The notes beneath the pieces are model-generated. The model ran no database searches. It was not told the origin of the DNA and saw only the letters and a program-made list of their open reading frames with translations. Position numbers and translations under genes: made by a program. A stretch of 64,000 nt of DNA from JAAYAY01 sp964563135 (GTDB taxonomy: Bacteria > Planctomycetota > Planctomycetia > Pirellulales > Thermoguttaceae): positions 13,471-77,470 of the forward strand of contig CAZLWV010000015.1 in NCBI GenBank assembly GCA_964563135.1, in the 5' to 3' direction. How positions within the stretch are numbered: position 1 is the stretch's first letter; each line of letters begins with the position of its first letter. This document shows positions 8,894-17,855 of this stretch, piece by piece.

Positions 8894-9643
8894 TCATCTG
8901 ACACCGCCAGCCTCCTGCATCGCGGTTTCCACAATTTTCAATTCGTCCACGGTATTGATCCCCAGCACCTCGCAGGGTTTCAGCACCTGGAGCGCCCGCA
9001 CGGGTTTGCCCTGCCTCAGCAGGACACCGGGAACGTCCGTAATGTAGTATTCGCCCTGAGAGTTGTCGGGACGGATCTCCTCGAGTGCCCCCATCAGGTC
9101 GGGGCACCGGAAGACGTAGTAGCTCATGTTGACTTCCGTGATCCGCTTCTGCTCCTCGGTGGCATCGCGCTGTTCCACGATCCCGGCGAACTGCCCGTGG
9201 GCGTCGCGCACAATCCGCCCCAAACCGAACGGATCGTCTTTGTGGGCGGTTCCCAGGATGCAGGCAGCCGGTTTGTGGTCGTAATCGTCCAACAGGGTCC
9301 GGACCGAATCGGCCTGAATCATGGGCGAGTCACCTGCGATCACAAACACCGGCCCTTCGTATCCCTCGAGGTGGTCGCGGCAGACCATCACCGCATGCCC
9401 CGTTCCGAGCTGCTGCGTCTGCTCCACAAACTCAAGTCCCTTTCGGGCGCTCAGCGTTTCTTTGACAAGCTCCGCCCGATAGCCGACGATCACCACGATC
9501 CGGTCCACGCCGACATCCTCAAGCACATCCAGCACATACTCGACCATCGGCCGGCCGCAAACCGGAAAAAGAACCTTGGGCAGGTCCGATTTCATTCGTG
9601 TGCCCTTCCCCGCTGCCATTACAAGCCCGACTCTGCGACTCAT
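8894..9643 (-). CDS. GlmU-type nucleotidyltransferase, pyrophosphorylase domain only
   Basis: Predicted sugar-1-phosphate nucleotidyltransferase resembling the N-terminal UDP-GlcNAc pyrophosphorylase half of GlmU. The ATG at 9643 follows AAGGGA. LVMAAGKGTRMKSDLPKVLF is the nucleotide-binding signature, followed by EQTQQLGTGHAV and the GDSP metal-binding motif. It ends at 249 residues, so the left-handed beta-helix acetyltransferase half of full GlmU is absent and must be supplied elsewhere if this is UDP-GlcNAc synthesis. A longer open frame extends 101 codons upstream but lacks family sequence. It leads the minus-strand run; a weak TTGTGG/GATAAT pair (19-nt spacing) lies just upstream. Confidence 0.88.
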   Translation of the reverse strand: MSRRVGLVMAAGKGTRMKSDLPKVLFPVCGRPMVEYVLDVLEDVGVDRIVVIVGYRAELVKETLSARKGLEFVEQTQQLGTGHAVMVCRDHLEGYEGPVFVIAGDSPMIQADSVRTLLDDYDHKPAACILGTAHKDDPFGLGRIVRDAHGQFAGIVEQRDATEEQKRITEVNMSYYVFRCPDLMGALEEIRPDNSQGEYYITDVPGVLLRQGKPVRALQVLKPCEVLGINTVDELKIVETAMQEAGGVR

Positions 9644-9860
9644 TTGCCTGTCCCTTGCAGATTTCCTATTATCCGCGCATACCCAGCCACGGCCACAATC
9701 CTTTAGTGATCGGTGCCTGCAAGCGAAAACTTCAGCAAGGGAACGTGACCGGCTTGGATTTGGCGAGTCCCATAATCTTGGCACGAATCGCTCGAATTGG
9801 CCAGGGGGCATCGCTCGAATGCCTGCCATCGCACCACCCCAATGGGTTGCACGCTTCCCG

Positions 9861-9888
9861 TTGACAGTGCGATGAGACGCGATACAAT
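9861..9888 (+). promoter_or_regulatory. Sigma-70-type promoter of the arginine cluster
   Basis: TTGACA (9861-9866), a 16-nt spacer and TACAAT (9883-9888) form a near-consensus vegetative promoter facing argB. The predicted start near 9895 lies only about 3 nt before an intrinsic terminator stem. Confidence 0.7.
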
Positions 9889-9897
9889 AAGCCGTTT

Positions 9898-9940
9898 CCC
9901 CGGGCAGTTCGTTCACATTGCCCGGGGCTGTTTTTTTTCT
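9898..9940 (+). terminator. Intrinsic terminator in the argB leader (candidate attenuator)
   Basis: CCCCGGGCA (9898-9906) pairs perfectly with TGCCCGGGG (9919-9927) across a 12-nt loop; CTG and eight T follow (9931-9938). It lies between the promoter and argB, so transcripts would stop after about 45 nt unless the structure is bypassed. No minus-strand gene ends here. Confidence 0.75.
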
Positions 9941-9959
9941 CCACACGAGGTTGACCAGG

Positions 9960-10838
9960 TTGCTGGAAGCAATTCAAAAAGCCGACACGCTCATCGAAGC
10001 CATGAAGTGGATCCGCGAGTTTCGCGGCAAGGTCACCGTCATCAAACTGGGCGGAAGCGTCATGGAAGACGAGGCAGCTCTGTCGAGTCTTCTTCTGGAC
10101 GTGGTTTTCATGGAAACCGTCGGCGTGCGGCCGGTGATCGTCCACGGGGGCGGTGCGGCCATCAGCCGTGCCATGGCCGAGGCCGGACTCGAACCCCGCT
10201 GGGTCCAGGGACGTCGTTACACCGATGACGCAACGCTCGAAATCGTTCAGCGGGTCCTCGGGGGCACGGTCAATCGTCGGATCGTGGAGGAGATCGATCG
10301 ACTAGGCGGGCGGGCGGAGGGGCTCAATTTCGAGACCCGCAACGTGCTTTTCGGCCAGCGCATCACCTTGAAAGGCCCGGACGGCGCCGAGGTCGACCTT
10401 GGCCACGTCGGAAACGTTGCCCGCGTCGACCGGAAGACCCTCGAAGGCCTTTGCCGCCGCTGGGTGGTGCCGGTGATCCCATCCATGTGCGTTGCCGACG
10501 ACGGACAGAAGCTCAACGTCAACGCCGACACAGCGGCAACGGCGGTTGCCCAGTCGCTCGGCGCCGAAAAGCTCGTCTTTCTCAGCGATGTGAACGGTGT
10601 GCGGCGGGACAAGAACGACCCCGAGTCGCTCATTCACTCGCTGACTCCCGCCCGGGCCCGTCAGCTCATTGCCTCGGGTGCCATCGAATCGGGCATGATC
10701 CCCAAAGTCCAGGCGTGCCTTGAAACCCTCGAGAGCGGCGTGAGGAAGATCCATATCATCGACGGCAGGCTTCGCCACTCTCTTCTGCTGGAGGTTTATA
10801 CCAGCAAGGGTGTTGGAACCGAAATTGCCCAGGAGTAG
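9960..10838 (+). CDS. argB: Acetylglutamate kinase
   Basis: Phosphorylates N-acetylglutamate in arginine synthesis. VIKLGGSVMED and VIVHGGGAAIS are the phosphate-binding loops; LNVNADTAATAVAQSL and VFLSDVNGV belong to the amino-acid-kinase fold. I prefer the TTG at 9960 (LLEAIQKADTLIEA), which follows GAGG and gives 292 residues; an earlier TTG at 9918 lies inside the terminator stem, and the first ATG (10002) would drop a segment that looks family-like. The N-terminal helix upstream of the kinase core is typical of arginine-sensitive hexameric NAGKs, which suggests but does not prove feedback control. First gene of argB-argD-argF. Confidence 0.93.
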   Translation: MLEAIQKADTLIEAMKWIREFRGKVTVIKLGGSVMEDEAALSSLLLDVVFMETVGVRPVIVHGGGAAISRAMAEAGLEPRWVQGRRYTDDATLEIVQRVLGGTVNRRIVEEIDRLGGRAEGLNFETRNVLFGQRITLKGPDGAEVDLGHVGNVARVDRKTLEGLCRRWVVPVIPSMCVADDGQKLNVNADTAATAVAQSLGAEKLVFLSDVNGVRRDKNDPESLIHSLTPARARQLIASGAIESGMIPKVQACLETLESGVRKIHIIDGRLRHSLLLEVYTSKGVGTEIAQE

Positions 10839-10927
10839 CCATCCGGGGCCGAACCAGCCGGGTAGTTGCCCTGTCTATTGAGACTTCTTTCCGAGATACT
10901 CGTTCCCGCCTACAGGAGAACAAGATT

Positions 10928-12133
10928 GTGCCAAGCGAAAGCCCATTGAGCTCCCCGGAGACCGTTGAACTCTTCCGGCAATACGTAATCCCCAACTACC
11001 GCCGGTATCCGGTGGCTCTGGTGCGCGGCGAGGGATCCTGGGTTTGGGACGCTGAGGGCAACCGCTACCTCGATTTCTTCCCTGGATGGGGCTGCAACTT
11101 GCTGGGGCACTGTCCGGCGCCGGTGGTCCGGGCGGTCCAGGAACAGATCGGCAAACTGATCCATGTTCCCAACACGTGGTACACCGAGGCCCAGGGGCGA
11201 TGGGCCGAGGCTTTGAGCCGGCGCAGCTTCGGAGGCCAGGCGTTTTTCTGCAATTCGGGCACCGAGGCCAACGAGGCGGCCATCAAGCTGGTTCGCCTGC
11301 ACACGCCAAAGAACCGCTACAAGATCATCACGTTCGAAGGCGGATTCCACGGCCGCACCCTCGGATCGACCTCAGCAACCGCGCAGGCCAAATACCATGA
11401 AGGGCTGGGACCGCTCATGGCCGGTTTCGTCTATGCCCCCTTCGGTGACCTCGAAGCCGTCGAGGCCCTGATCGACGAAGAGACTGCCGGCATCATGATC
11501 GAACCAATCCAGGGAGAAGGCGGAGTGCGGATCCCGCCCGACGGCTTCCTGCAGGGGTTGCGCCGCCTGGCCGACGAGCACGGACTTCTCCTGGTGTTCG
11601 ATGAGGTACAGACCGGTTGCGGGCGGACGGGGAACTGGTTCGCCTATCAACACTTCGGAGTGACTCCCGACGTGATGACCCTGGCCAAGGCAATCTGCGG
11701 AGGCGTGGCCGGTGCGGCCATGCTCACGACGGCTGAGATTGCCCCCAGCCTGCGTCCGGGGATGCACGCCTCCACTTTCGGCGGCAATTCCGTTGCCGCG
11801 GCCGCCGGAATCGCCACGTTCGAAATGATCGAGAAAGAAGGTCTACTCGAGAATGCTCGCCGCATCAGCCAGGTCTTCCGCACGCGTCTGGACGCCCTGG
11901 CCGCCCAGTGCGAGATTATCCGGGAGATTCGCATCGTGGGGGTCATGATCGGCATCGAACTGTCGATCGAAGGGGCCCCGATCGTCAAGGATTGCATGGA
12001 CCGCCGCCTTCTCATCAATTGCACCCATCAGACTGTAGTGCGATTGCTGCCGGCGATGAACTTGACCGTGGAACAGGCCAACGAGGGATGCGACATCCTG
12101 GCCGAGGTACTCAAGGGCCACACCACCCAGTGA
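10928..12133 (+). CDS. argD: Acetylornithine aminotransferase
   Basis: Class III PLP aminotransferase converting N-acetylglutamate semialdehyde to N-acetylornithine. The GTG start follows AGGAG. FFCNSGTEANEAAIK (about 106-120), FDEVQTGCGRTG (224-235) and the PLP lysine K254 in TLAKAICGG are present, and length 401 is normal. It is 89 nt after argB. ArgD enzymes often also act on succinyldiaminopimelate; the sequence does not settle that. Confidence 0.94.
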   Translation: MPSESPLSSPETVELFRQYVIPNYRRYPVALVRGEGSWVWDAEGNRYLDFFPGWGCNLLGHCPAPVVRAVQEQIGKLIHVPNTWYTEAQGRWAEALSRRSFGGQAFFCNSGTEANEAAIKLVRLHTPKNRYKIITFEGGFHGRTLGSTSATAQAKYHEGLGPLMAGFVYAPFGDLEAVEALIDEETAGIMIEPIQGEGGVRIPPDGFLQGLRRLADEHGLLLVFDEVQTGCGRTGNWFAYQHFGVTPDVMTLAKAICGGVAGAAMLTTAEIAPSLRPGMHASTFGGNSVAAAAGIATFEMIEKEGLLENARRISQVFRTRLDALAAQCEIIREIRIVGVMIGIELSIEGAPIVKDCMDRRLLINCTHQTVVRLLPAMNLTVEQANEGCDILAEVLKGHTTQ

Positions 12134-12332
12134 ATTCTTGGAGCCACCCACTGAACCAGCGATTGTGCACATTCATGCCCATGGGAGTTCCCTGCGTCTT
12201 GCCTGGGATTCTCAAGGTCCGATTCCAGAACCCACCGCCATTCCAGCCGTTTCCGCCCGTGGGAGGTTTCCTCGCCGTTCTGACACCACTTCTTCTTATG
12301 TTTCGCTCAAACGTGGGCAAGGGGAGAGTAGT

Positions 12333-13253
12333 ATGCGACATCTCGTGACGCTGAGCGACCTGACCGCCGTAGAGATTCAGCGGATTTTCGCAATCACCGA
12401 GGATCTGAAAACCAAGTACGAAAGAGGCCTGCGCGAACCTCTCTTGCCTGGCCGGGTGATGGCCCTGATCTTCGAAAAGCCGTCTCTTCGTACCCGGGTC
12501 AGCTTTGAGGCCGGTATGACCCACCTGGGCGGTGGTGCCATGTTCCTCGGCGAAGACGTCGGCTTCGGCAAACGCGAGAGTCTGGCCGACTTCGCCCGGG
12601 TGCTCTCCGAACTGGTCGACGTGGTGGTCATTCGCGCCAAGCGGCATCAGACCGTGGTGGACCTGGCGGCCCACTGCACGTGCCCGGTGATCAATGGCCT
12701 GACCGACCTGGCGCACCCTTGCCAGGCGATGGCCGACCTCTATACGCTCCGCGAGATTTTTGGCTCTCTCGAAGGTCGTACCCTGGCCTGGATCGGCGAC
12801 GGAAACAACGTGGCCCGCAGCCTGGCGACCGGTTGCGGCCGGGTAGGCATGCGTTTCGTCATCGCCGCGCCGGAGGGCTACGAGTTCGATGCCGATTTCG
12901 TCAAATCACTGAAAGAAGAGGTCCCCGACCTGGAACTGGTTGTCACCCGCGACCCGGCCGAAGCGGTCATGGACGCGTGCGCCGTCTACACCGACGTATG
13001 GGTCAGCATGGGTCAGGAGGCGGAGATGGAGGAGCGGCAAAGGGCCTTTGCCGCCTACCAGGTCAATTCCGCGTTGATGGCCAGGGCACCCGGCGATGCG
13101 GTCTTCATGCATTGCCTCCCTGCGCGGCGCGGCGAAGAGGTAACCGACGAAGTCATGGACAGTCCGGCAAGCGTCATCGTGCGCCAGGCTGGCAACCGCA
13201 TGCACGCCCAAAAAGGTATCCTCGCCTGGCTCCTAGGGACCCAAGCCGATTGA
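12333..13253 (+). CDS. argF: Ornithine carbamoyltransferase
   Basis: Makes citrulline from ornithine and carbamoyl phosphate. The ATG at 12333 follows GGGGAG; an upstream extension of 65 codons has no family sequence. The carbamoyl-phosphate loop is SLRTR (51-55), HPCQ follows, and the ornithine-site motif reads HCLPARRG where most homologues have HCLPAxRG. Length 306 is typical. The 199-nt gap after argD shows no clear promoter, so the arg genes may form one unit; no argG, argH, argC or argJ is in the window. Confidence 0.95.
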   Translation: MRHLVTLSDLTAVEIQRIFAITEDLKTKYERGLREPLLPGRVMALIFEKPSLRTRVSFEAGMTHLGGGAMFLGEDVGFGKRESLADFARVLSELVDVVVIRAKRHQTVVDLAAHCTCPVINGLTDLAHPCQAMADLYTLREIFGSLEGRTLAWIGDGNNVARSLATGCGRVGMRFVIAAPEGYEFDADFVKSLKEEVPDLELVVTRDPAEAVMDACAVYTDVWVSMGQEAEMEERQRAFAAYQVNSALMARAPGDAVFMHCLPARRGEEVTDEVMDSPASVIVRQAGNRMHAQKGILAWLLGTQAD

Positions 13254-13453
13254 ACGGCGCGACGCGCGGGGTTCCGCGGAGAATGCGGTGTCTCCACCAT
13301 CCGCATCCGCTTGAAACGATCCGAATCGCGACACCGGCCGCAGGGCGGCGCGAGATTCCTCGTCAGACGGAGACTGAAGACTGGCTGGCCAGAATCCGGC
13401 TGCTCCAGTGCCACATTGCCACATTGATTCCCTCAGAAAGCCGGGGGCCCACC

Positions 13454-14185
13454 ATGCGTCACGACAACCGCCGCCCCGACCAGCTTCGGCCGATTCGTGT
13501 CCAGCGGCAATTCACGAGCGCCCCGGGTGGCAGCACGCTCATCGAAGCGGGCAATACGAAGGTGCTCTGCACCGCCAGCCTCGAGGAGCAGGTGCCGCCG
13601 TGGATGGCCGGCCAGGGGCGTGGCTGGATCACGGCCGAGTACAGCATGCTTCCCGGCAGCACCGCTCCGCGAAAACGGCGAGAAAGGGAGAAGATCGACT
13701 CGCGCTCGTCGGAGATCCAGCGACTCATCGGACGCAGCCTCCGCGCCGTGGCCGACCTGAATCACCGCGGCGAGCGGACGATCACGGTCGACTGCGATGT
13801 GCTCCAGGCCGACGGCGGGACACGGACGGCCTCAATCACCGGTGCCTTCATCGCGCTGGTCGATTGCCTGGCGACGATCCCCGACGAGAAGCTTCCCCAG
13901 CCCATTGAGCCCATCCTGAAGACCAGCGTGGCGGCCGTCAGTGTGGGAATCGTCGACGGCGAGCCGGTTCTCGACCTCGACTATGTGGAAGACGTGGCAG
14001 CCACGGTCGACATGAATGTCGTCATGACGGGCACCGGCGAGTTCGTAGAGATTCAGGGCACGGGTGAGGAGGCCACGTTCACCGAGGATCAGCTCGCCCA
14101 GATGCTGGTCCTGGCCCGACCCGGCATAGCCCTGTTGACGCAGATCCAGAACGACGCACTTGGCAGACTCTGGCGGTCAGCGTAG
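13454..14185 (+). CDS. rph: Ribonuclease PH
   Basis: Phosphate-dependent 3'-5' exonuclease that trims tRNA 3' ends. RPDQLRPIRVQRQFTSAPGG, the family signature GRGWITAEYSMLPGST, the Arg-rich PRKRREREK segment and VDCDVLQADGGTRTA are all present. The ATG at 13454 gives 243 residues, the usual length; the open frame extends far upstream through argF out of frame and should be ignored. Confidence 0.97.
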   Translation: MRHDNRRPDQLRPIRVQRQFTSAPGGSTLIEAGNTKVLCTASLEEQVPPWMAGQGRGWITAEYSMLPGSTAPRKRREREKIDSRSSEIQRLIGRSLRAVADLNHRGERTITVDCDVLQADGGTRTASITGAFIALVDCLATIPDEKLPQPIEPILKTSVAAVSVGIVDGEPVLDLDYVEDVAATVDMNVVMTGTGEFVEIQGTGEEATFTEDQLAQMLVLARPGIALLTQIQNDALGRLWRSA

Positions 14186-14278
14186 GCCCCATCTGGCGGA
14201 CTGTCCTTCTCCCCGCAGGGACGTGTACCTTCTCTTGTCGTTTGGGCGACCGGTGCCGCGCGCTACAATACCTCCCTG

Positions 14279-14385
14279 GTGCTCTGTCACAGCGTGATTC
14301 TGGAGTCAATGGCGCAGAATCAGGCGACAATCGCCGAGTTGTTCCGCAGGCTCCGGCCCCCAGTTTTTAGCTGAGACAAAGCACT
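14279..14385. repeat. Dispersed 107-bp element with terminal inverted repeats, copy 1
   Basis: The left end GTGCTCTGTCACAG and right end CTGAGACAAAGCACT form imperfect terminal inverted repeats. The interior shares gcgacaatcgccgagttg and ttccgcag with copies at 23278 and 47927, all in the same orientation. It has no coding capacity, so MITE-like or terminator-like. It fills the rph-epimerase gap. Confidence 0.85.
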
Positions 14386-14412
14386 GGACTCTGGATCGCG
14401 ACCCGATATAGA
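14385..14412 (+). promoter_or_regulatory. Possible promoter at the edge of repeat copy 1
   Basis: TGGACT (14385-14390), 16 nt and TATAGA (14407-14412) could drive the epimerase gene, starting almost at its ATG (14423), which lacks a Shine-Dalgarno. The -35 begins at the last base of the repeat. Weak match. Confidence 0.3.
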
Positions 14413-14422
14413 ATCGTCCGTC

Positions 14423-15406
14423 ATGGTTTCTCGCCTCACGCTCGTTACCGGCGCAACAGGCCTCGTTGGCAACAACGTGGTGCGTCAGCTTCTCGCCCAG
14501 GACACGCCCGTTCGCGTCCTCGTCCGTCCGTCATCCGACCGGCGTCCGTTGGAGGACCTCGACGTCGAGTTGGCTTGCGGCGATGTCTCCTCGGCCGAAG
14601 CGGTGCATCAGGCCTGCCGCGACGTCGGTGTGGTGATCCACGCCGCAGGGTTCGTTCACATCGGCCGGTCGAAGCTCGACCTCCACAGGACGGTCAATGT
14701 GGAAGGAACTCGAAACGTGGCCCACGCAGCGCGGCGGTGCGGTGCCCGCATGATCCATGTTTCTTCGTCCGACGCCGCCGGGGTCGGCAGTCTCCAGACG
14801 CCCGCCGACGAAGAGACGCCGCTGGCCGACCATGGCGGGTGTACCTACACGATCACCAAACGCGAGGCGGAACTGGTCGTTCAGGAAGAGGTCGCCCGCG
14901 GGCTCGATGCGGTCATCGTCAATCCCAGTTTCATGCTCGGCCCCTGGGACTGGAAACCCTCCTCTGGCCGCATGCTGCTGGAAGTTGCCCGGGGCCGGGC
15001 TTGGGTGGCCCCCCAGGGCTACTTCAGCGTCTGCGACGTGCGCGATGTGACCGCCGGAATCCTCTCGGCAATCCAGCGCGGGCAATGTGGCCGCCGCTAC
15101 CTCCTGACGGGCAAGACCCTTTCGTACCTGGACGCATTTCGCTTGTTCGCCGACATCACGGGCGGTCGGCGTCCCCTCGGCAGTCCAGGCCGGGTGCTTT
15201 CCACCGTGGGTGGATGGATCGGCGACCTCGGCACCCTGCTGACAGGCCGCGAGTCCGATGTCAACTCGGCCGCCATCCGGGTCGCCCGCTTGCCGAAGAG
15301 TTATTCCAACCGTCGGGCGGTGGAAGAACTCGGCTACACGACCCGCCCTGTGGAGGAGTCTGCCCGTGATGCCTGGGCGTGGTTCCGGGAACACGGATAT
15401 GCGTGA
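14423..15406 (+). CDS. NAD-dependent epimerase/dehydratase (extended SDR)
   Basis: Extended short-chain dehydrogenase of the sugar-epimerase/dihydroflavonol-reductase type. Rossmann motif TGATGLVG (9-16), HAAGFVH (73-79) and the catalytic pair Y142xxxK146 (YTITK) are present. The C-terminal half is a substrate-binding domain of about 130 residues. Overall it resembles HpnA-like hopanoid-associated epimerases, but no hopanoid genes are nearby, so substrate is unknown. There is no clear Shine-Dalgarno. It converges on glgB. Confidence 0.88.
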   Translation: MVSRLTLVTGATGLVGNNVVRQLLAQDTPVRVLVRPSSDRRPLEDLDVELACGDVSSAEAVHQACRDVGVVIHAAGFVHIGRSKLDLHRTVNVEGTRNVAHAARRCGARMIHVSSSDAAGVGSLQTPADEETPLADHGGCTYTITKREAELVVQEEVARGLDAVIVNPSFMLGPWDWKPSSGRMLLEVARGRAWVAPQGYFSVCDVRDVTAGILSAIQRGQCGRRYLLTGKTLSYLDAFRLFADITGGRRPLGSPGRVLSTVGGWIGDLGTLLTGRESDVNSAAIRVARLPKSYSNRRAVEELGYTTRPVEESARDAWAWFREHGYA

Positions 15407-15467
15407 GAAACCGGGCACGTTGCCGCGGCGAAGAAAGGAATCGCCCCGTACGCCATGGTCCAAAGGA

Positions 15468-15506
15468 CCGGCCGCACCGGACACTGGTGCGTCTCGATGC
15501 GGCCGG
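15468..15506. terminator. GC hairpin between convergent epimerase gene and glgB
   Basis: CCGGCCGCA (15468-15476) pairs with TGCGGCCGG (15498-15506). An alternative inner stem CGCACC/GGTGCG (15473-15478, 15486-15491) competes with it. No T-run follows, so termination is only likely from its position between two gene ends. Confidence 0.4.
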
Positions 15507-15532
15507 CGTAATTCGGCGTCCTGAGCGCCCCG

Positions 15533-17743
15533 TTATCTTCGCGGCTTCAACACCGTCACACCCAGGGGCGGCAGCGTGATCTCCAGCGAGGCCGGGCGAC
15601 CGTGGGCGTAGATGGCTTCCGCCACCTTACCCGCGCCGTTGCCCACGTTGCCCCCGGCATAGTACCTGGAGTCGCTGTTGAAGATCTCGTCGTAGGTCGC
15701 AAGCTTCGGGACTCCCACACGGAATCGATGCCGCGGGACCGGCGTGAAGTTGGCGCAGACCAGGAGGAAGTCGTCCGGATCTTCGGCTTTGCGGATGTAG
15801 CTGAAAGTGCTCTCTTCCCAGTTGTGGCAATCGATCCACTCGAAGCCGCGGCCGTCGAAGTCGTAGCGGTGGAGCGCCGGCTCACTGCGATAGAGCCGGT
15901 TCAAATCGGCAACGCACCGCTTCAGCCCCTGGTGCGATTCCCATTGGAGGAGGTCCCACTGGAGACTGGTGTCGAAATTCCACTCGACCCACTGGCCGAA
16001 ATCGCCACCCATGAAAAGCAGTTTCTTGCCCGGATGTGTCCACATGTACGTGAACAGCAGCCGCAGGTTCGCGAACTTCTGCCACAGGTCTCCCGGCATC
16101 TGGTCCAGCAGAGACCCCTTGCCATGCACAACCTCATCGTGCGAGAAGGGAAGCACGAAGTTTTCGTGGAAGGCATAGATCAGGCTGAACGTCAATTCGT
16201 CGTGGTGGTACTTGCGATGGATCGGCTCGTGCCGCATGTAGCGGAGCGTGTCGTTCATCCAGCCCATGTTCCACTTGAGACTGAATCCCAGTCCACCCAG
16301 ATAGGTCGGCTTCGACACACCGGCCCAGGCGGTCGATTCCTCCGCGATCGTGAGCACCCCTGGAAACTGCAGGTGGGCCTGTTCATTGAATCGCTTGAGG
16401 AAGGAGATGGCCTCGATATTCTCTCGGCCACCATACTTGTTTGGAATCCAGTCGCCCGGCTTGCGGCTGTAGTCCAGATAGAGCATCGAAGCCACCGCGT
16501 CGACACGGATCCCGTCGATGTGGTACTTGTCCATCCAGAACAGCGCATTGGAGATCAGGTAGTTCGAGACTTCATTGCGCCCGTAGTTGAAGATGTGGGT
16601 ACCCCAGTCGCGGTGTTCGCCCTGACGCGGATCCTCGTGCTCGTAGAGTGCCGTACCGTCAAAGCGCCGCAGGCCATGGCCGTCGCGAGGAAAATGGGCA
16701 GGTACCCAGTCCAGAATCACTCCGATATCGTGCTGATGGCAAAGGTCCACCAGGTACATGAAGTCCTGTGGAGTTCCGTATCGCGACGTTGCGGCATAGT
16801 ACCCAACCGTTTGATACCCCCAGCTTGCCGAAAGAGGATGCTCACTGATCGGCAACAGTTCGATGTGGGTGTAGCCCATCTCGTGGACATACTCGACGAG
16901 CTGGTGGGCCAGATCGCGATAGGTGAGCCAACGATGCGGGTCATCGCCCGGCCGGCGCCAGCTTCCCAGGTGGACTTCATACATCGACACTGGCCGCTCC
17001 AGCCAGTTGGCGTTGGGCCGGTTGCACATCCAGGTTGAATCGTGCCAGTGGTACCGGTTCAGGTCGATCACCTTCGAGGCCGTTTGCGGCGGCACTTCGG
17101 CGCCGAATGCGAACGGATCGCATTTTTCGAAGGTCTGGCCATTGTGGCGAATCTGGTACTTGTAGAGCGTGCCCTCGCTCAGGCCGGGCACAAACAACTC
17201 CCAGAAGCCGCCGGGAATGTGCTTGCGCATGGGGTGACGGCGGCCGTCCCACGAGTTGAAATCGCCCACCAAGCTCACGCTCGATGCGTTCGGTGCCCAA
17301 ACCGCAAAATTGACACCTTCGACTCCGTCGATCGTTCGCAACTGGGCGCCCAGTTTCTCGTAGCAGCGCCAGTGCGTGCCTTCCCCCATCAGGTGCAGGT
17401 CGAAATCGGAAAGCAGTTGCGGGAATGCGTACGGATCGTGCATTTCTCTTCTCTCTCCACCGTTCTCGGCGATGCGGAGCTTGTAGTGCGGGCGACCATC
17501 GTCCTCACGCGGCGGGCAGATCGCTTCGAAAAGCCCAGCCGGGTGTATCCTGCGCATCGGCCGTGTGATCTCGTGGCGACCGTCGACGACCCAAGCCTGA
17601 TCGGTATGTGGCAAGTAGGCTCGAACAGCCAGTGCCTTCCGTCCGGACACCTCCACTTCGTGGGGACCCAGCAACTCAAAAGGATTCTCGTAACGCCCGT
17701 CGAGAAGTAGTCCAACTTTGTCCAGCAGAACGCTCGTACGCAC
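15533..17743 (-). CDS. glgB: 1,4-alpha-glucan branching enzyme
   Basis: GH13 enzyme that makes alpha-1,6 branches in glycogen. At 736 residues it is the long form: an N-terminal carbohydrate-binding domain (about 1-110), a CBM48 (about 125-225), the TIM barrel and a C-terminal beta-domain. Catalytic residues are visible: nucleophile D415 in GIRVDAVAS, acid/base E468 in TIAEES, and D536 in FSHDEVVHGK. The GTG start at 17743 follows AAGGAG with good spacing. No other glg gene is adjacent, so it is probably a single unit. Confidence 0.96.
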   Translation of the reverse strand: MRTSVLLDKVGLLLDGRYENPFELLGPHEVEVSGRKALAVRAYLPHTDQAWVVDGRHEITRPMRRIHPAGLFEAICPPREDDGRPHYKLRIAENGGERREMHDPYAFPQLLSDFDLHLMGEGTHWRCYEKLGAQLRTIDGVEGVNFAVWAPNASSVSLVGDFNSWDGRRHPMRKHIPGGFWELFVPGLSEGTLYKYQIRHNGQTFEKCDPFAFGAEVPPQTASKVIDLNRYHWHDSTWMCNRPNANWLERPVSMYEVHLGSWRRPGDDPHRWLTYRDLAHQLVEYVHEMGYTHIELLPISEHPLSASWGYQTVGYYAATSRYGTPQDFMYLVDLCHQHDIGVILDWVPAHFPRDGHGLRRFDGTALYEHEDPRQGEHRDWGTHIFNYGRNEVSNYLISNALFWMDKYHIDGIRVDAVASMLYLDYSRKPGDWIPNKYGGRENIEAISFLKRFNEQAHLQFPGVLTIAEESTAWAGVSKPTYLGGLGFSLKWNMGWMNDTLRYMRHEPIHRKYHHDELTFSLIYAFHENFVLPFSHDEVVHGKGSLLDQMPGDLWQKFANLRLLFTYMWTHPGKKLLFMGGDFGQWVEWNFDTSLQWDLLQWESHQGLKRCVADLNRLYRSEPALHRYDFDGRGFEWIDCHNWEESTFSYIRKAEDPDDFLLVCANFTPVPRHRFRVGVPKLATYDEIFNSDSRYYAGGNVGNGAGKVAEAIYAHGRPASLEITLPPLGVTVLKPRR

Positions 17744-17855
17744 CTACGTCTCCTTCCGTCCTCATTCCATCTAGAATCGTGATCCGCAGCTCACCCGGCA
17801 GGATGCGAGCGTTGGCAGATTCATGATTCTACGTAGTTTCAGTAATTTAGCTAAT

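Noticed and set aside
15602..17038. Open frame antisense to glgB
   Set aside because: glgB has intact catalytic residues and domain order; the antisense frame shows no homology.
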